NCBI RefSeq assembly: GCF_014083985.1
Contig: NZ_CP046907.1
Location: 876,501 to 940,500, forward strand
Origin: Streptomyces sp. SCUT-3
Lineage (GTDB): Bacteria; Actinomycetota; Actinomycetes; Streptomycetales; Streptomycetaceae
DNA: 64,000 bases
Direction of reading: 5' to 3'
Positions 45,231 through 59,938 of this stretch are shown in pieces (the stretch's first letter is position 1; each line of letters begins with the position of its first letter). Made by a program: the position numbers and the translations under genes. Under the pieces are notes generated by a model. That model saw only the letters and a list, made by a program, of their open reading frames with translations, was not told where the DNA came from and made no database searches.

Positions 45231-45959
45231 TCAGCGCGCGGGGGCGGAGGCCGCGGGCCACGGGCCCAGCTCCGGCAGCTCCCCGGCGGACGTGTGCAGG
45301 GGGCCGTCGGTGCTTCGGCCGGCCGTCCAGGCCGCGAGGTCGCGCACCGTTCCGGAGACCTCGACCGTCGCGCCCGTCCCCAGGGCTTCGGCGAAGTCGT
45401 GGTCGGTGGCCCGCAGGACCAGCCGGACGCCTTCCGGGGCCCTGGCGGACAGGAAGTCCAGGGCGTGCAGGGCGAACGGCAGCGGCCAGTCGCGGGGCCG
45501 GCAGCCGGACGCGAGGTCGACGGCGTGGATCTCCGCCTCCCTCCACCGGGCCGGCACGGTGTCCAGCACCGTGGCGTTGCGGAAGCTCACCGGGCGCCTC
45601 CAGTCCTCCGCCGTCAGCAGGGCCCAGGTGTCCTCCAGGTCCTGCTGGGCCGACTCCAGTTCCTCCCGGAGCCGCGCCAGGGGGAGGGATGCGCCCTGTT
45701 CGATCGACAGGTCGCGCCCCTCCGGGCCGCCGTCGTACACGTCGACGAGCCGGTCCTGCAGCGCGAAGCGGGCCTGCCGGTCGAGGGCGCGTGCGTTGTC
45801 CGCCAGGTGCTTGAGGACGTGGCCCCGCGTCCACCCGGGCAGGGCCGTGTCCGCACGCACCCACCCGTCGTCCCGTCCGTCGAGCAGTCCCAGCACCCGT
45901 GCGTGTGCGCGGGAAACCTGTTCCAGGAGTTCTTGAGGGGGCGTCTGCGCATCGGTCAC
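45231..45959 (-). CDS. Maleylpyruvate isomerase family protein (MDMPI/DinB-like, mycothiol-dependent type)
   Basis: This 242-residue protein has an MDMPI N-terminal domain, a four-helix DinB-like bundle that uses mycothiol as cofactor in known members. Metal-binding residues fit the pattern: His in LPGWTRGHVLKHLADNARAL, and Glu and His/Asp in PARWREAEIHAVDLASGCRP. The C-terminal part (FLSARAPEGVRLVLRATDHD, EVSGTVRDLAAWTAGRS) is the SCP2-like MDMPI_C domain. The head reads PPQELLEQVSRAHARVLGLL. Length is normal. In pathways these enzymes isomerise maleylpyruvate or transfer thiols. No gentisate genes are near, so the substrate is open. Confidence 0.85.
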   Translation of the reverse strand: MTDAQTPPQELLEQVSRAHARVLGLLDGRDDGWVRADTALPGWTRGHVLKHLADNARALDRQARFALQDRLVDVYDGGPEGRDLSIEQGASLPLARLREELESAQQDLEDTWALLTAEDWRRPVSFRNATVLDTVPARWREAEIHAVDLASGCRPRDWPLPFALHALDFLSARAPEGVRLVLRATDHDFAEALGTGATVEVSGTVRDLAAWTAGRSTDGPLHTSAGELPELGPWPAASAPAR

Positions 45960-46176
45960 GCCCGCAGCCTACGACCTGTCCGGCCGGTCCCGCGGCTGCT
46001 TCGGGCCAGGGCCTCCGGCACGGCCGTGGGCAGGGAGACGTACGCCGCCGCCGTCGGGTTCCGGACCGGAGCCCGGTGCCCGTGCAGCGCCGAAGGCACA
46101 CCGGGCGGCCTGCGCACCCCGCTCGCGGCGCCGTAAACCCTTTGCCCTCCGGGTCCGCCTCCCCGAGGCTTCCCGC

Positions 46177-46653
46177 ATGATCACCCCGCCCCGCCTGGAG
46201 AAGGTCACTCCCGCCAACCTCGACGCCGCGATCGCCCTGAGAGTGCGCCCCGACCAGGAGCACCTGGTCGCTCCGGTCGTCAAGTCCCTCGCCGAGGCGT
46301 ACGTGCACCCCGGCACCGCCTGGCCCCGGCTCGTCATGGACGGCGACCGGACCGTCGGCTTCCTGATGGCCTTCTTCGACATCGACTTCGCCGGTGACGG
46401 CACCGGCACCGACGTCCGCTCGGGCCTGTGGCGCCTGAACATCGCGGCCGGTGAGCAGGGCCGCGGCTACGGCCGCTTCGCGGTCCGGGCGGTGGCCGAC
46501 GAGATCCGCCGCCGTGGCGGCACCCGCCTGACGGCGACCTGGCACCCCGGCGACGACGGCCCCGAAGGCTTCTACCTTGGGCTCGGGTTCCGGCTCACGG
46601 GAGAGACGAGCGGGGACCAGAGCGTCGGCGAACTGGAACTCGCCCCGTCCTGA
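46177..46653 (+). CDS. GNAT family N-acetyltransferase
   Basis: This 158-residue acetyltransferase transfers an acetyl group from acetyl-CoA to an amine. The fold is complete: beta strands PRLVMDGDRTVGFLMAFFDI and SGLWRLNIAAGEQGRGYGRF, where the acetyl-CoA pyrophosphate loop is Gln-Gly-Arg-Gly-Tyr-Gly, then AVRAVADEIRRRGGTRLTAT, and the end WHPGDDGPEGFYLGLGFRLT. The FY-LGLGF segment is the usual last strand. The head resembles diamine (spermine/spermidine-type) acetyltransferases, but the substrate is not certain. It stands alone, with no clear ribosome-binding site before the ATG at 46177. Confidence 0.85.
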   Translation: MITPPRLEKVTPANLDAAIALRVRPDQEHLVAPVVKSLAEAYVHPGTAWPRLVMDGDRTVGFLMAFFDIDFAGDGTGTDVRSGLWRLNIAAGEQGRGYGRFAVRAVADEIRRRGGTRLTATWHPGDDGPEGFYLGLGFRLTGETSGDQSVGELELAPS

Positions 46654-46705
46654 CCCGCCGGGCGGGCCCCGGCCCCCTGCGGCACCGTCCCGCCGGGACT
46701 CGTCC

Positions 46706-47482
46706 TCAGTGCGGCGGCGGCCCGGAACGGCCGTGCCGCTCCGGGGGAACGGCGGGGCCGGGCAGGACCGGGCGCGGGAAGCGGCGGGAAATCCTGGGCA
46801 GTCCCGGCCTGCGCCTCGGCATCACGGTCGGCGCGCCCTGGGCCCGGGCCCGGCGGCGCTCCCCCGCGCAGAACAGGCACCGGTCCTCGTCGGGGACCAC
46901 GGGGGCGTCCTCCCCGACGGGTTCCATGGGGGCTCCCGGGTGCCGGGGGCAGCCGGAGGCGCTGCGCGGCCGGGACAGTTCCCGGGCCACGATGAACGCC
47001 TGGTGCACCAGGTCGGCCAGCTCCGCGAACTCCTCCTCCGGGGAGGTGATCTCCAGGTTGCACTGCAGGTTGTTGATGCGGCGCATGTACCCGTTCAGGG
47101 ACTCGAGGGTGTAGGGCGGCTCGGGGACGGGGTAGCCCATCCGGTTCTGCCGCTCGGCGGGGGGCGGCACGACGCGCTCGCGCATCCGCCGCCGGGTGTT
47201 GCAGAGCAGGCAGCGGCTCCAGCCGACCGGCGCCTCGGGGTCGACCGCGCCGTCGGGGTGCTGGGGGCAGCCGGTGCGGCTCCTGGGGGGCGCCAGGCCC
47301 GCGGCGCTGCGGAACGCCGCGTGCAGGTCGTCGGCGATCGCGTCGAACTCCAGCGGGTCGGCCCCCTGCCACAGGGCACCCACCCGGTCGTCGAGCGCGC
47401 TCAGCTTGGCGTGCACCTCGCGCAGCAGGTGGGGGCGTCCGGAGGGGACCGAGTAGCCGCCGGTGCGAGGAGCGTCGTTCAT
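46706..47482 (-). CDS. Protein with duplicated Cys/His clusters, unknown function
   Basis: This 258-residue protein contains two copies of one unit. The first has LREVHAKLSALDDRVGALWQ, then GCPQHPDGAVDPEA and CLLCNTRRR. The second has NGYMRRINNLQCNLEITSPE, then GCPRHPGAPMEPVG and CLFCAGERRR. Each unit thus has a helical part followed by Cys-Pro-x-His, about 20 residues, then Cys-x-x-Cys: a likely zinc site (CHCC). The C-terminal ~45 residues are Pro/Arg-rich. The ATG at 47482 is the only start that fits both units. I know no name for the family. The duplication within the gene is clear. It is divergent from the long helicase-like gene across 480 bp. Confidence 0.7.
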   Translation of the reverse strand: MNDAPRTGGYSVPSGRPHLLREVHAKLSALDDRVGALWQGADPLEFDAIADDLHAAFRSAAGLAPPRSRTGCPQHPDGAVDPEAPVGWSRCLLCNTRRRMRERVVPPPAERQNRMGYPVPEPPYTLESLNGYMRRINNLQCNLEITSPEEEFAELADLVHQAFIVARELSRPRSASGCPRHPGAPMEPVGEDAPVVPDEDRCLFCAGERRRARAQGAPTVMPRRRPGLPRISRRFPRPVLPGPAVPPERHGRSGPPPH

Positions 47483-47962
47483 AACAGGGGAGGGTGGCAG
47501 AGCGCGCCTTCCGCGGCAAACCGCCCCCCTTCCGGACGGCTCGCGGCGTCGGCCCCCGCACCGGTGCCCCGGCCCGGCGGGCTCGCGGGCGTCCGGGCTC
47601 GCAGGCATCCGGCGGCAGAGTGCGGCGGCCGTGATGTGCCGGATTGCACGGTGCGGCGCACACGCCCACGTGGCGGGCACCTGCGAGTGTCCCCCCGCCG
47701 ACGCGGTACGCTGCCGCGCGGGTCCGCCGGACGCATCGGCGGACCGCGGGCGGTGCCCGGATGCGCCAGCACTCCGGAGTCCCGCACCGGGCAGGCATGA
47801 CGCGGCGTCGCGCCCCCTCCCTACTCCGTCCGGACGAAGGCGGCCATCCTCCCCGTTGCGGAGAAGTACGGATTTCTTGCGAAGGAACAGCCCCCATAAG
47901 GTAAGTCCCGGCCGTCCGCGGTTCGGCCGGCAGACCGTGTACTGCGTAGGAGTCATTGCCTG
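47483..47962. other. 480-bp divergent intergenic region
   Basis: No gene is seen on either strand. The right end (about 47865-47962) is less GC-rich and should hold the promoter of the long helicase-like gene; an AGGAG lies nine bases before its ATG. Open frames across the region have no coding bias. Confidence 0.5.
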
Positions 47963-50900
47963 ATGCCAAGCACCCAACAGCCGGTCGTCCCCTCCGGTCT
48001 GTCGTTGCACAAGGTCCTGGAGGACTGGCGCGATTCGCTGACCGACCCCGGCACCCGCAATCGGCTTCTCGGCGTCGGGCACAGCCCCGCCCCCTCCCTG
48101 GAGATCCTCGCCCCCGGCCCGGACGCCCTGCTGGGCGGCACCGGCGCCGGGTGGGTCCTGGTCCCGGAGACGGCGGACGCCGCAGCGGACCGGGGCGCCG
48201 CCGGGACCGCGGACGCCGGGACGACCCGGGACACCGCGGGCGGCCCGGCCGTCGCGCAGCCCACCGCGATCCCGCGGATCACCGACGGCGTGCCCCGCCT
48301 CCCCTCCCCCCGCGCCGACGCCGCCGGCGGCCCGGCGCGGCTGGTCGTGCGGGCGGGCGGGCAGGACGGGCAGTCCTCGCCGCAGTCCGTCCTGGACAGC
48401 CTGTACCGCTCCGCCCGGCAGGTGTTCGACGAGCACGGCACGTGGACCCTGCACCTGGGCGCCCGCATCGTCGAGGGAACCCTGCCCGGCACGGAGCTGC
48501 GCTTCACCGCGCCCCTGTACCTGCTGCCGGTGGAGCTGGAGGGCCCCGAGGGCGGCGAACGCCGCCTGGTCGTGGTCGAGGGCGCGGGACCGGTCCTCAA
48601 CCGGCTCTGGCCGTGCTCCTGAGCACCTCGGGGAAGCTCGACCTGGACGATCCGGCCAAGGCCGCGGAGGCGCTGGACGCGGCGCTGAAGGACCCGGCGG
48701 GCGGGTGGACGGTCACCGAGCGGGCTGTGCTGTCCCTGTTCGAGCACCGCGCGGAGACCGCCTTCCAGGACCTGCTGAAGAACTGGGAGGCCGTCGCGGC
48801 CGCCCCGCCGGTGCGGGCGGCCGTACGCGGTGAGCGCCCCGCCCCGGCACCGCACGGCTACTCCTTCGAACCGTCCGACGGCGGGGTGTTCGCGCTGTCG
48901 GACGGCGCCCCCGGCTCCCCCGATTCCTCCGGCGCCTCGGACGCCTCCGACAGCGGGTCCGGGGACCGCGCCGCGGCGGTGGCGGACGCCGTCGCCGCGC
49001 TGCTGGGGCAGGGCCGCACCGTGCTCCTGGCCGGCCGCAGGGCGGCGGCCCTGGAGGTCGTGCGCGAGCGCCTCGCCGACGCGGGCCTGACGGACCGCCT
49101 CCTGCCCCTGTACGGCCGCTCCGCCGGGAACAAGGAGGTCGTGCGGGCCCTCGCCGCCTCCCTGGCGGGACGTCTCGCCCTGCTGGAGCGGGCCGGCGCC
49201 CGGGCCGGCCTGGGTGCGGCCCTGGAGGAGGTCCGGCAGCCGCTGGGCCGCTCCCTGAACGAGGTGCGGGAGCGGCTGGCCGACCTGGAGGACGCCCCCG
49301 CGCAGACCCTGCCGTCCGGCTGGGACGCCTCGCGGCTGAGCGCCGAGGCGCTGGAGGAGCTGCTCGACGCCGCGCGTTCGCTGTCCGCGGCCTGGCGGCC
49401 GCTGCGGGAGGGCGACGGGTTCGTCTGGCGCGGCCTGGCCGACGCCACCGCGGAGGCCGGTGCCTCCGAGGGGAACGTGGAGGCCGGTGCGCTGCGCGCC
49501 GCCGACGCCGCCCTGGACGCGCTCGAGCAGCTGGAGTCCGCCGTGCACGAGCACGCGGACCTGGCCGGGGCGACGGACGCGACCGGCCCGGCCCTCGCCG
49601 AGCGCCTGCACGCCCTGCTGTCCCTGTGCGAGGACCGTCCCGAGGTGCCCGCGCAGTGGCTGACCGGGGGCGACCTCGACGAGCTGGAGCGCCGCACCGA
49701 GGACGCCGAGCGGAGCACCCAGGAGGTGCAGGAGGCCGAGCGGGCCGCCGCGGAGCGGCTCGGCCCCGCCTGGCGGACCCTGCCCGTCGACCTCGGCACG
49801 GACACGGCCACGGAGCCGGACGCAGACCCGGACGCCGACGCCGACGCCGAGAACGACGCCGACGCTGCCGCTGAGAACGGCACGGACACGGACGCGGGGA
49901 ACGGCACGGACGCGGACGGGAGCACCGTGCGGGACGCGCGGCTCGACCCCGACGTGCTGTCCGGGCTGACCGCGGCGCAGGCCCGCGCCCTCGCCGAGCG
50001 GCTGGAGGCCGACGCGCCCCTGCTGCGCCGCCACGCCGCCGCCCTGCTGGACGTGGCACGGCTGTACGGCGTTCCCACCCCGAGGACCCACGCGCAGGCC
50101 GTCGCCCTGTGCGACCTGGTCGAACTGTCGGCCGCCGAGCACAAGCCGGACGCGTCCTGGCTCACCGACGAGGGCCGCGCCGCCGCACGCGCCGCCGTGG
50201 ACACCCTGGAGCAGGCGGTCGCCGGGCTGCAGGCCGCGCGCGGCGAGGCCGTGCGCACCTTCGGGCCGCAGGTGCTGGAGGAGGACGGGCTCGAGGCCCT
50301 CGCCGAGCGCTTCGCCGACCGCTACCGCGGCCTGCGCGGGCGGCTGTCCGGCGCCTACCGCGCCGACAAGAAGACCCTGGCGTCCCTGGCGGGCACGGGC
50401 ACCTGGAGCAAGGACCTGCCCCGTGAGCTGCCGTCGGCGGTGGCGTGGCAGCGGGCGCACCGGAAGCTGGAGCAGGCCGGGCAGGAGCACGCCGGCCTCC
50501 TGGCCGCGCACTGGCAGGGCGAGGAGACCGACTTCGAGGCCCTGCGGGCCCTGGTCGACACCGCGGAGCGCGTCTCCGTCCTCGCCCCCGAGGTCGACGA
50601 CCCCGCCGCGCTCACCGCGCTGGTGGCCTCCGGCGGAACCCCGCAGTCCTCGGCCGTCGCGACGGCCGCGCGGATCCGCACCGACCTGCTGACCTGGCAC
50701 GCCTCCCTCGCCCCGGACACCCCGGCGGGACGGCCCGACCTGTCCGCCCTGGCCCTCGTCCCCCCGGCCGACGCCGCCGCCTGGTGCGCCGCGCACGTCG
50801 CGCCGCTGCGGGCCGCCGCCGAGCTGGCCGAGACGGTCGACGACGTCGTCGCGCGTTCCCTGGCCGGCGCCGAGTCGGAGGGCGAGGTCTCGTGGGCGGC

Positions 50901-53000
50901 CGTGGCGCCGTCGACGGAGTCGACCGTCGGCGAGGCCCGCGAGGCCGTCGAGCTGGTGGAACGGGCCCGCACCGCCGGAGCCGCGGGCTCCGAGGCCGGG
51001 GACGAGCCGCTGTTCGGCCCCCTCGGCGACGACCACGCGGCCGCGGCCGCCGCCCTGGCATGGGCCCGCCGGGCCCGGCAGGAGGCCGGTCTCCCCGGCG
51101 GCCTGCCCGAGAACGCGGCCTCCGCCCTCCTGGCCGCGAAGCCCGACCCGGTCCTGGGCGAGCGCCTGGGCGCCTGGCGCACGGCGGTCGGACAGCTGCT
51201 CGGCCGCTTCGACGCCGAGCGCGCCGCCGGGCTGGAGGCCGCGCTGGCCGCCGACGCCCGCGCCGCCCTGGCCCCCCTGGCCGGGGACCGCACCGGTCCG
51301 CACGAGTGGCACGCCCACCGCAGGGCCGTCGCCGTCCTGGCCGAGCACGGGCTGGGCGGCCTGCCGGAGGCGGCCGCCTCCGGCGACGTGCCCCCGGGGA
51401 CTTCCCCGAGGCGCTGGAGCGCGCGGTCCTGCGCGCCTGGGCCGACAGGACGACCGCCGACGACGAGCGGCTGGCCTCCGCCCCCGGGGCGGAGACCGGC
51501 ACGGACGCCGGCACGGAGGTGCCGCCCGCCGACCTCGCCGCCGCCGAGGCCCTGCGGGCCCACGCCGACCAGGTCGCCGTCATCGAGCGGGAAGCCGCCA
51601 AGGAGAGCGGGCACATGCCGGTCCGCCGCCTGATGGAGGAGTGCCGGGACGTCGTCCCGCTGCTCACCCCCTGCTTCCTGACGACGCCTTCGGCCGCCGT
51701 CCGCTCCCTGCCCGCCGACCACCGCTTCGACGTGGTGTTCCTCGACGAGGACCTCCGCCCCCACACGGCGGAGACGCTCTCCTGCCTCTACAGGGGCAGG
51801 TCCCTGATCGTCCCCGACGCCGGGCAGCCGGTCCTGTCCGCCGGTCTCCTCGCCGCGGAACCGGCCGACGCCGGCACCGGCAACGATGCCGCCGTCGCCC
51901 CCGCCGACGAGACCCCGGCGGACGAGATCCCCGCCGACGGAACCCCGGCGGACGAGACCCCGGCGGGCGCCGTCCACAGCGACACGACCGACACCGACAC
52001 CGACAACGCCGACGGTGACAACACCGACGAGGGCACCCGGGTCGCGGTCGACACCGCTGACGACAGCGCCGTCAGCACCGACGCCGACGACACCGTTGCC
52101 GAAAGCCCTGCCGCTGCCGACGACACCGACACTCCGGCCGAGCCCGTTGCCGAGGGGCCTGCGGGCGAGGCCGCACCGGAGCCCGTGGCCGAGGAGCCGG
52201 TCACGGTGGCCGCATCGGAGCCCGAGCCCGCCGCGGCCCCGCCCGCGGAGGTGCCGGCACCGGAGGCTGCCGCCGACGAGCCCGCTCCCGTCGTGGCTGA
52301 CGACGCCGCGGGCGACCCCGGGACCGCGCCCGCCGGAACGGCTCCGGCCGAGACGGCAGCCGTCGAGACGGCTCCGGTCGAGACGGCGCCCGCCGACACC
52401 GCCGACGCCACCGTCACCGCCGACACCGCCGAGGTGCCGGCAGCCGCCGACGGCCGGTGGACGCCGTACGTGGTCTCCGCGCCCGCCGTGCCCGAGGAGC
52501 CCCGGCCGGCCCTGCACACGGCCAAGGCCCAGGAGGCCCTGGTCTCCGTCTTCCGCGAGATCCTCGCGGTCGAGGGACCGATCCACCAGGACCTGCTCTT
52601 CCTGCGCGCCCGTGAGGCGTGGGGCGTGGCCCGCATGGGCGCGCGCATCAAGGAGAGCATGGAGAACGTCCTGGAGCGCATGGCCGAGGACGGCGGGGTC
52701 GAGCGGGACGGCGAGTTCGTCGACCGCACCGACCGCACCGGTCCCGTCCCGGTCCGCACCCCGGTCGACGCGCTCCGGCGCAAGGCGGGGCAGGTCGCCC
52801 CGTCCGAGCGCCGCGCCGCGATCGTCGCGCTGCTGGGCGAGGACGGCGTCAGCCGGGCCGCCCTCCAGTCGGAGCTGGTCGCCGTCTTCGGGTGGGGCCG
52901 TGCGAGCAAGGAGGTCACCGCGGCCCTCGACGCCGACCTGGAGGCGCTGAAGGCGGACGGTCTGATCACCGGCACCGCCCGCAAGCTCCGCCGCGCCTGA
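47963..53000 (+). CDS. DUF4011/DUF3320 helicase-like protein without a P-loop (Hhe-type relative; two apparent frameshifts)
   Basis: This is one gene of about 1680 codons after two one-base corrections (near 48600 and 51399, each a shortened C or G run). The start is GLSLHKVLEDWRDSLTDPGT and RNRLL, the DUF4011 opening. FTAPLYLLPVELEGPEGGER follows. In the helicase region relatives have a GPPGTGKS P-loop before a strand like GQGRTVLLAGRRAAALEVVR; here the strand is kept, but the stretch before it is DGAPGSPDSSGASDASDSGS and no P-loop exists. A long coiled-coil region follows, then VVPLLTPCFLTTPSAAVRSL and FDVVFLDEDLRP, a remnant of the Walker B box. Acidic Ala/Thr/Asp-rich sequence (51850-52430) leads to a DUF3320 end, VFREILAVEGPIHQDLLFLR. 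No Vsr-type nuclease is seen. Relatives are defence-linked helicase-nucleases. Confidence 0.72.
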
Positions 53001-53042
53001 CCCTCCGCCGGGCCCTCGGCCCGGGCCGGAGCCGCCCGTCCC

Positions 53043-53080
53043 GCGACCGCGCGGTGCGACCCCTCGCACCGCGCGGTCGC
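53043..53080 (+). terminator. Strong hairpin after the helicase-like gene
   Basis: A perfect 17-bp stem (53043-53059 with 53064-53080) with a CCCC loop, 43 bp past the stop. No other feature is seen between 53001 and 53264. Confidence 0.75.
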
Positions 53081-53264
53081 GCATTCCGGAACCGGCCCAC
53101 GGAACCACCGGCCGGAGGACGTCCGGGTGGGGGACGCGGGAGTTCGGCGGGACGCTCACCGGCTTCGGGAACGCCGGCAGCGGTTCGCGCTCGTGGGGCG
53201 CGTTCCTCCGGCGGTGCAGCAGCGTCCCTGTCAGGGTCCCGCCCGTCGGGCCGCCTCCGCGTGC

Positions 53265-57820
<4,556 letters not shown>

Positions 57821-58130
57821 GCAACGGTTCTATCCATCCGTCCGGCCGGAAAACCCGGCCCCACCGGCGCCGGGAGCCGGGGACCGCACGATGCGGGAAC
57901 GACCGCTCCCCTGCACCGTGCGGCCCCCCTCCACGGCTTCGTCCGGTGTACGGCGGAGCCGCGGGGGACGTGGGCCGTGCGTCGGGTCCGGGCCAGGAAA
58001 CCGGCCTCGGCCCACGGGTCGGCGTCCCCCGGCGTGGTGGGGGGAAGCCGCCCGAGCGGGTCCTCCAGCACGGCGACCCGCTCACCACCCGCTCACCACG
58101 CGCTTGCCGCGTGCTCCGCCCGGGACGGGA
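57821..58130. other. 310-bp region without a gene
   Basis: No coding frame with normal bias is seen. It lies between the STAND gene start and the stop of the membrane protein gene, so it probably holds the STAND promoter. Short CGCTCACCAC repeats occur near 58078-58100. Confidence 0.45.
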
Positions 58131-58568
58131 TCACCAGGGGTCGTAGACCTGGCTCACCCAGGCGTAGCGGGCCGCGGCGAGGACGAACAGGGCCGCCGGG
58201 GCCGCGAACCACCTGCGGCCCAGCCACCGCAGGGCCACCGGCAGGACGGTCAGTGCCGCCGTCGCCACCGCCACCCCCATGCCCAGCAGTGCGCCGATCC
58301 CTGCGCCGTCCAGGGCGTCCCGGTCCCACCGGTCCTCGGGGACCATGACGAACGCCAGGAGCACACAGCAGGCGGCCAGCAGGTTCAGCGCCACCAGCAC
58401 CACCGCGCTCAGTACGGAGGCGGCTCTCGACGCCGTGCGCGGTGCAGGTGCAGGTGTCGGTCCCGGACCCGGTCCCGGTGCCGGTGCCGGTGCCGGTGCC
58501 GGTGCCGCCGGATCCCCCTCCGCCCGGCGGTTTCCCGCCGGGCCGCCTTCCGCCGGGCCAGTGCTCAC
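58131..58568 (-). CDS. Small membrane protein with Pro/Ala-rich head
   Basis: This is a 145-residue protein. Residues 1-45 are low complexity (repeated Pro-Ala and Pro-Gly pairs from a GGTGCC repeat). Three membrane segments follow: SVLSAVVLVALNLLAACCVL, IGALLGMGVAVATAALTVLP and RWFAAPAALFVLAAARYAW. The ATG overlaps the stop of the transglycosylase-like gene by four bases, so it is co-translated with it. The function is unknown. It may hold or help export the WXG100-like proteins encoded just before it. Confidence 0.7.
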   Translation of the reverse strand: MSTGPAEGGPAGNRRAEGDPAAPAPAPAPAPGPGPGPTPAPAPRTASRAASVLSAVVLVALNLLAACCVLLAFVMVPEDRWDRDALDGAGIGALLGMGVAVATAALTVLPVALRWLGRRWFAAPAALFVLAAARYAWVSQVYDPW

Positions 58569-59932
58569 TGCAGTGCCCGCCTCGCCTTGTCCAGGTTGGC
58601 CTCGAAGTCCTGCCCGTACGCCTGTGCCTGGTTGTTCTGCCAGTAGGGGCCGCCGTTGTAGCGGGAGGCCATCTCCTTGTACTGCTCCGGGGTCATCTGC
58701 TCCGGAGGGACGTCGACGGCGGAGCTCTCCGCCTTCAGGTCGGCCAGGTACTTGGCCGAGATGAAGAGGTTCTGCGCCGGGTCCTGCAGGGCGCCGCGGA
58801 TCTCGTCGCGCTGCTCCTCGGAGAGGTGCTCCGGGTCGTAGCCGAGGACTTCCGCCGCGCGCCGGATCTGCACGGCCATCGGACCGTAGGAGGTGTTGTC
58901 GCGGTCACCGCCGAGCGGTCCGGGCAGGTTCTCCGGCGTGATCGGGCTCAGGTCGCCCTCGGCGAGTTCGCGCGCGGTCTCGGTGATGTTGTCGAAGATG
59001 TAGGGCTTGCCGCCGACCTCCTTCAGGGCGATGCCGGCCAGCAGGTCCGGAGGCAGACCGTTCTCCTCCGCCGCCGCCGTGATCAGCTCCTTGTTGTCCC
59101 TGATCCACTGCTCGCGGTCCAACTCGTCCATCAGCCAAAGGCTTTCGCCCTCCGGCAGGGACTTGAGCCGGTTGCGGATCTCCTGCAGGGCCGGGGAGAC
59201 CTTGGCGTCGCCCGCGCCGGAGAACGGGTCCTTGTCCGGGTCGTCGCCCTTCAGGTGGACGTTGGGGTCGTTCTTCGCCTGGGTCTCCTCGTCGAGGAGC
59301 GAGGTGACCCAGCCCTTGAGGTCCTCGCCGTCGGCGAAGTCCCCGCCGCGGAAGTCGGGCAGGGCCGCGTGGGCCGCGGCGAGCTTGGCCACGCACTCGC
59401 GCCGGGCGTCCTCCTCGGTCTTCAGCGCCCGGCCGAACGCGGCGTCCGCGTCGCCGTGCACCCGGTTGGCGTCCTCGCGGATGGAGTCGGCGTCCACTCC
59501 GATCTCGGCGACCCAGTCCCAGAAGCCGGTGGTGGCCCGGATGTCCTCCCAGCGCCGCATCGGCTCCGCCGCCTGCGCCGTGGGGGTGATCGCCTTGGCC
59601 ACCGAGGAGACCAGCCGGTCCAGTTCCTCCTCGGCCGTGATCCCGTCCTTGAGCTGCGACTGCGCCAGCTCCACGGCGTCGGCGTAGCGCAGCAGGGCGT
59701 TGCGGGCCAGCTGGAACCCCTCGGCGAGGTGGGTCACCAGCCCGGCCACCTGCGTCAGCCGCTGGTCGAAGCCCTCGCGGGCCTCGCTCTCCCACTGCGT
59801 GCCGCGCGCCTTCTTCACCGCCGGCTCCACGGATTCCAGCAGTTCCCTCATCCGGCCGAACTCGGCCGCGTTGCGCTCGATCAGGGCCGGCGTGCACTTC
59901 TCGATGTGCTCGACGTCAGCGTGGTAGGCCAT
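58565..59932 (-). CDS. WXG100-headed protein with transglycosylase-like C-terminal domain
   Basis: This is a 455-residue protein. Residues ~1-110 form a WXG100-like helical hairpin: AYHADVEHIEKCTPALIERN, QWESEAREGFDQRLTQVAGL and LARNALLRYADAVELAQSQL. A charged helical middle follows. Residues ~290-450 look like a lysozyme-type or transglycosylase fold: ITAAAEENGLPPDLLAGIAL with KEVGGKPYIF, where the Glu is in the catalytic position, then TSYGPMAVQIRRAAEVLG, LQDPAQNLFISAKYLADLKA and EMASRYNGGPYWQNNQAQAY. The NGGP-Y motif is typical of such enzymes. It could open peptidoglycan for export. It has no signal peptide, so export would need a type VII-like path. Confidence 0.78.
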   Translation of the reverse strand: MAYHADVEHIEKCTPALIERNAAEFGRMRELLESVEPAVKKARGTQWESEAREGFDQRLTQVAGLVTHLAEGFQLARNALLRYADAVELAQSQLKDGITAEEELDRLVSSVAKAITPTAQAAEPMRRWEDIRATTGFWDWVAEIGVDADSIREDANRVHGDADAAFGRALKTEEDARRECVAKLAAAHAALPDFRGGDFADGEDLKGWVTSLLDEETQAKNDPNVHLKGDDPDKDPFSGAGDAKVSPALQEIRNRLKSLPEGESLWLMDELDREQWIRDNKELITAAAEENGLPPDLLAGIALKEVGGKPYIFDNITETARELAEGDLSPITPENLPGPLGGDRDNTSYGPMAVQIRRAAEVLGYDPEHLSEEQRDEIRGALQDPAQNLFISAKYLADLKAESSAVDVPPEQMTPEQYKEMASRYNGGPYWQNNQAQAYGQDFEANLDKARRALQ

Positions 59933-59938
59933 GGCCGG

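Noticed and set aside
47953-51348. Long open frame on the minus strand across the helicase-like gene
   Set aside because: Gly/Val/Arg-rich shadow with no domain; the + strand has DUF4011 and DUF3320 blocks. The same holds for 50355-53159 and 60885-63788 on the minus strand.
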